Source of the DNA: Mesorhizobium sp. B2-1-8
Lineage (GTDB): Bacteria > Pseudomonadota > Alphaproteobacteria > Rhizobiales > Rhizobiaceae
Reading direction: 5' to 3'
DNA length: 64,000 bases
NCBI RefSeq assembly: GCF_006442545.2
Contig: NZ_CP083952.1
Coordinates: forward strand, 1,791,501 to 1,855,500
A program made the position numbers and the translations under genes. The notes below the pieces were generated by a model. That model saw nothing but the letters and a program-made list of their open reading frames with translations, made no database searches and was not told where the DNA came from. Shown in pieces: positions 62,320 through 64,000 of this stretch (position 1 is its first letter; each line of letters opens with the position of its first letter).

Positions 62320-63005
62320 CCAATTCGAATGTCAGGATACTGGTTGTCGATGACGAGCCGCCGATCCGCAAGCTGCTTCGGGTCGGCCTCGCCAGCCAGG
62401 GCTACACGGTCAGCGAGGCGCCGAACGCCAAGGTGGCTATCGAGCTGATGGAACAGGAAAAGCCGGATCTGGTGTTGCTCGATCTCGGTCTGCCCGGCAT
62501 GGGGGGCCATGAGCTCCTGCGCAAATGGCGTGACGACGGCGTCGACATTCCCGCCGTCATCCTCTCCAGCCGCACCGACGAGGCCGGCATCGTCAGCGCG
62601 CTCGAACTCGGCGCCGACGATTATGTCACCAAGCCGTTCGGCATGAACGAACTGGTGGCGCGCATCCGCGTGGCGCTGCGCCACAAGTTCCAGCAACAGG
62701 GCGAGAAGCCGGTTTTCCAGAGCGGCGACCTGAGCGTCGATCTGGTCAAGCGCATCGTCAAGGTCGAGGACAGGGAGGTGAAGCTCTCGCCGAAGGAGTA
62801 CGACATACTGCGCATCCTGGTGCAGCATGCCGGCAAGGTACTGACCCACCACTACATCCTGAAGCAGATCTGGGACGATTCGACCGACGTACAGTATCTC
62901 AGGGTCTATGTGCGCCAACTCAGGCAGAAGATCGAAAAAACCCCCGACCAGCCGCGCTACATCACCACCGAAACCGGCGTCGGCTACCGCCTGCGCGTCG
63001 AGTGA
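62316..63005 (+). CDS. kdpE: KDP operon response regulator
   Basis: This 229-residue OmpR-type regulator is phosphorylated by KdpD and activates the kdp promoter at low potassium. The receiver domain (1-120) has the acidic pair in VVDDEPPIRK, phospho-acceptor D56 (VLLDLGLPGMGG) and K in KPFGMNEL. The winged helix (about 135-229) ends TTETGVGYRLRVE. The ATG overlaps the kdpD stop (ATGA). Confidence 0.96.
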   Translation: MTNSNVRILVVDDEPPIRKLLRVGLASQGYTVSEAPNAKVAIELMEQEKPDLVLLDLGLPGMGGHELLRKWRDDGVDIPAVILSSRTDEAGIVSALELGADDYVTKPFGMNELVARIRVALRHKFQQQGEKPVFQSGDLSVDLVKRIVKVEDREVKLSPKEYDILRILVQHAGKVLTHHYILKQIWDDSTDVQYLRVYVRQLRQKIEKTPDQPRYITTETGVGYRLRVE

Positions 63006-63030
63006 AATAACCCGCCCGATAGAACCCGCG

Positions 63031-64000
63031 TCAGCCGATGACTGCGAGCGGCCGATTTGCCGCCGCCGATGTCCGCAAGGCGGCGAGACAGCCGAGAATG
63101 CCGAGCGGCACGAAGGCAAGGAACAGCCAGCTCGCGACACCAGCGGCCGCGTCATGGTTCAGCCCTTGCGAAAAACCGCTGGCATTGGCAACGATGCCGG
63201 CAAGGGCGGCACCCACGGCATAGCCGATGCGCTGCATGGTCGGCACCGCGGCCGAAGCGATGGTCTGCTCGTCGTCCGGCGCGGAGGCGACGATGACGCG
63301 GGTCAGGAACGGCCAGGCAATGCCGAAACCGCCGCCCTGCAGCAGGGCACAGACCAGGATCAGCGGGATAGAGCCCAGCGGTATGGTGTAGGCGAAGCCG
63401 GCGATGCCCGTCGCGATCATCAGTGCGCCGCAGACGATGATCATACGTTCACGCCGTGGCGGCGCGTTGGCGACGAGGATCGACAGGATCGACCAGGCGA
63501 TCGATTCGGCGGCGATGATATAGCCGGTGGTCAGCAGCGGAATGTCGTGCAGGCTGGTCAGCAGCAGCGGCCCGTAGACGCCGAAGGAGCAGGTCGCGAT
63601 GGAAAAGGCGGCGACCATGGTCATGCCGGCGCCGACCGGCGTGCGCCATGAGAACAGCCGCGCCGGGAACAGCCGGGAACGCGGTTTTAGCGCGTCGATG
63701 TAGAAGAACAGCGCCAGGCTTGCCAGGCCCAGCACGATCAGCAGCGAGGAACGCAGCAGGGCGATGTCAACGCCGGCCGAGGCAATCAGCACCACGGCAA
63801 TGGCTAGGCAGCCAAGCGCCGTGAACGGGAAGGGCGGCGCCTTGCCATTGCTCGCGCTGGGTCTTGTCGCTTCCGGCGTGTCGAGTACGAGGAAGCTTGC
63901 CAGCGCCATGGCGGTGCCGCCGAGGGTGAAGACGCCGAAGGCCCAGCGCCAGGACAGCAATTCGGTAGTGATCGCGCCGAGTAGCGGACCGCTGAAGGCA
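63031..64000 (-). CDS. MFS transporter, C-terminal part
   Basis: This is a major facilitator with at least nine membrane segments in the visible 323 residues; it runs off the right edge. The visible N-terminal portion contains SGPLLGAITTELLSWRWAF, the motif C region of 12/14-helix drug-exporters (DHA type), so the missing part is about 150 residues. Substrate unknown. It is convergent with kdpE, 25 bases apart. Confidence 0.88.
   Translation of the reverse strand, partial: AFSGPLLGAITTELLSWRWAFGVFTLGGTAMALASFLVLDTPEATRPSASNGKAPPFPFTALGCLAIAVVLIASAGVDIALLRSSLLIVLGLASLALFFYIDALKPRSRLFPARLFSWRTPVGAGMTMVAAFSIATCSFGVYGPLLLTSLHDIPLLTTGYIIAAESIAWSILSILVANAPPRRERMIIVCGALMIATGIAGFAYTIPLGSIPLILVCALLQGGGFGIAWPFLTRVIVASAPDDEQTIASAAVPTMQRIGYAVGAALAGIVANASGFSQGLNHDAAAGVASWLFLAFVPLGILGCLAALRTSAAANRPLAVIG

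Overview
The window reads as chromosomal DNA of a Mesorhizobium-like alphaproteobacterium (order Hyphomicrobiales). The signs are high GC, the order rpoN - hibernation factor - ptsN - DUF1150 - Hsp20, a MucR-type regulator, a Ti/rhizobium-type TraA-TraC-TraD mobilisation set, and the gene order ubiE-ubiB-coaBC. The genus is an inference from gene content and style; no database search was possible.

Bases 1-31360 are core chromosome. The left end carries the end of rpoN, then hpf and ptsN (nitrogen-PTS IIA), a DUF1150 gene, and a small heat-shock gene with both an RpoH-like promoter and a ROSE-like RNA thermometer. Next come a nucleoside hydrolase, a LysE exporter, ribokinase plus amidase, an AraC-O6-alkylguanine transferase, a methyltransferase, endonuclease III (nth), and several small membrane or secreted proteins. 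After these sit an autotransporter remnant, an IalB protein, coaBC (with an unusual N-terminal ribbon-helix-helix domain), ubiB and ubiE. From 18.9 to 29.6 kb lies a nucleoside uptake and salvage block: add, upp and, on the minus strand, BMP lipoprotein-like binding protein - ABC ATPase - two permeases - cdd - purine nucleoside phosphorylase - deoA. Together these would import nucleosides and split them into bases and (deoxy)ribose phosphates; nucleoside hydrolase and ribokinase further left fit the same theme.

Bases 31437-54451 are an integrative and mobilizable element of 23.0 kb inserted at the 3' end of tRNA-Ser(GGA). A 14-bp core (CGCTCTCTCCGCCA) is present at both ends, and a P4-type tyrosine integrase lies just inside the right end. 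The element has a MobQ/Ti-type relaxase TraA, TraC, TraD, an oriT-like nic region, AlpA and two related XRE regulators, but no coupling protein and no type IV secretion genes, so it would need a helper to transfer. Its cargo is mostly unrecognised: a HelD-like helicase with a zinc ribbon beside mucR, several exported proteins, small membrane-protein pairs, a HEPN-like protein, and a 543-residue protein with a PD-(D/E)XK nuclease signature next to a stray 3' half of tRNA-Asp. The tRNA-Asp piece and several decayed genes show the island is a composite.

Bases 54452-64000 return to core: a complete potassium-uptake kdp locus (small upstream ORF, kdpF, kdpA, a small membrane gene, kdpB, kdpC, kdpD, kdpE) in which the sensor kinase and response regulator sit directly behind the ATPase genes, followed by the C-terminal part of a convergent MFS transporter. 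The most interesting leads are the PD-(D/E)XK protein, the RHH-CoaBC fusion, the paired arm-type repeats at the island ends, and the extra membrane gene inside kdp.
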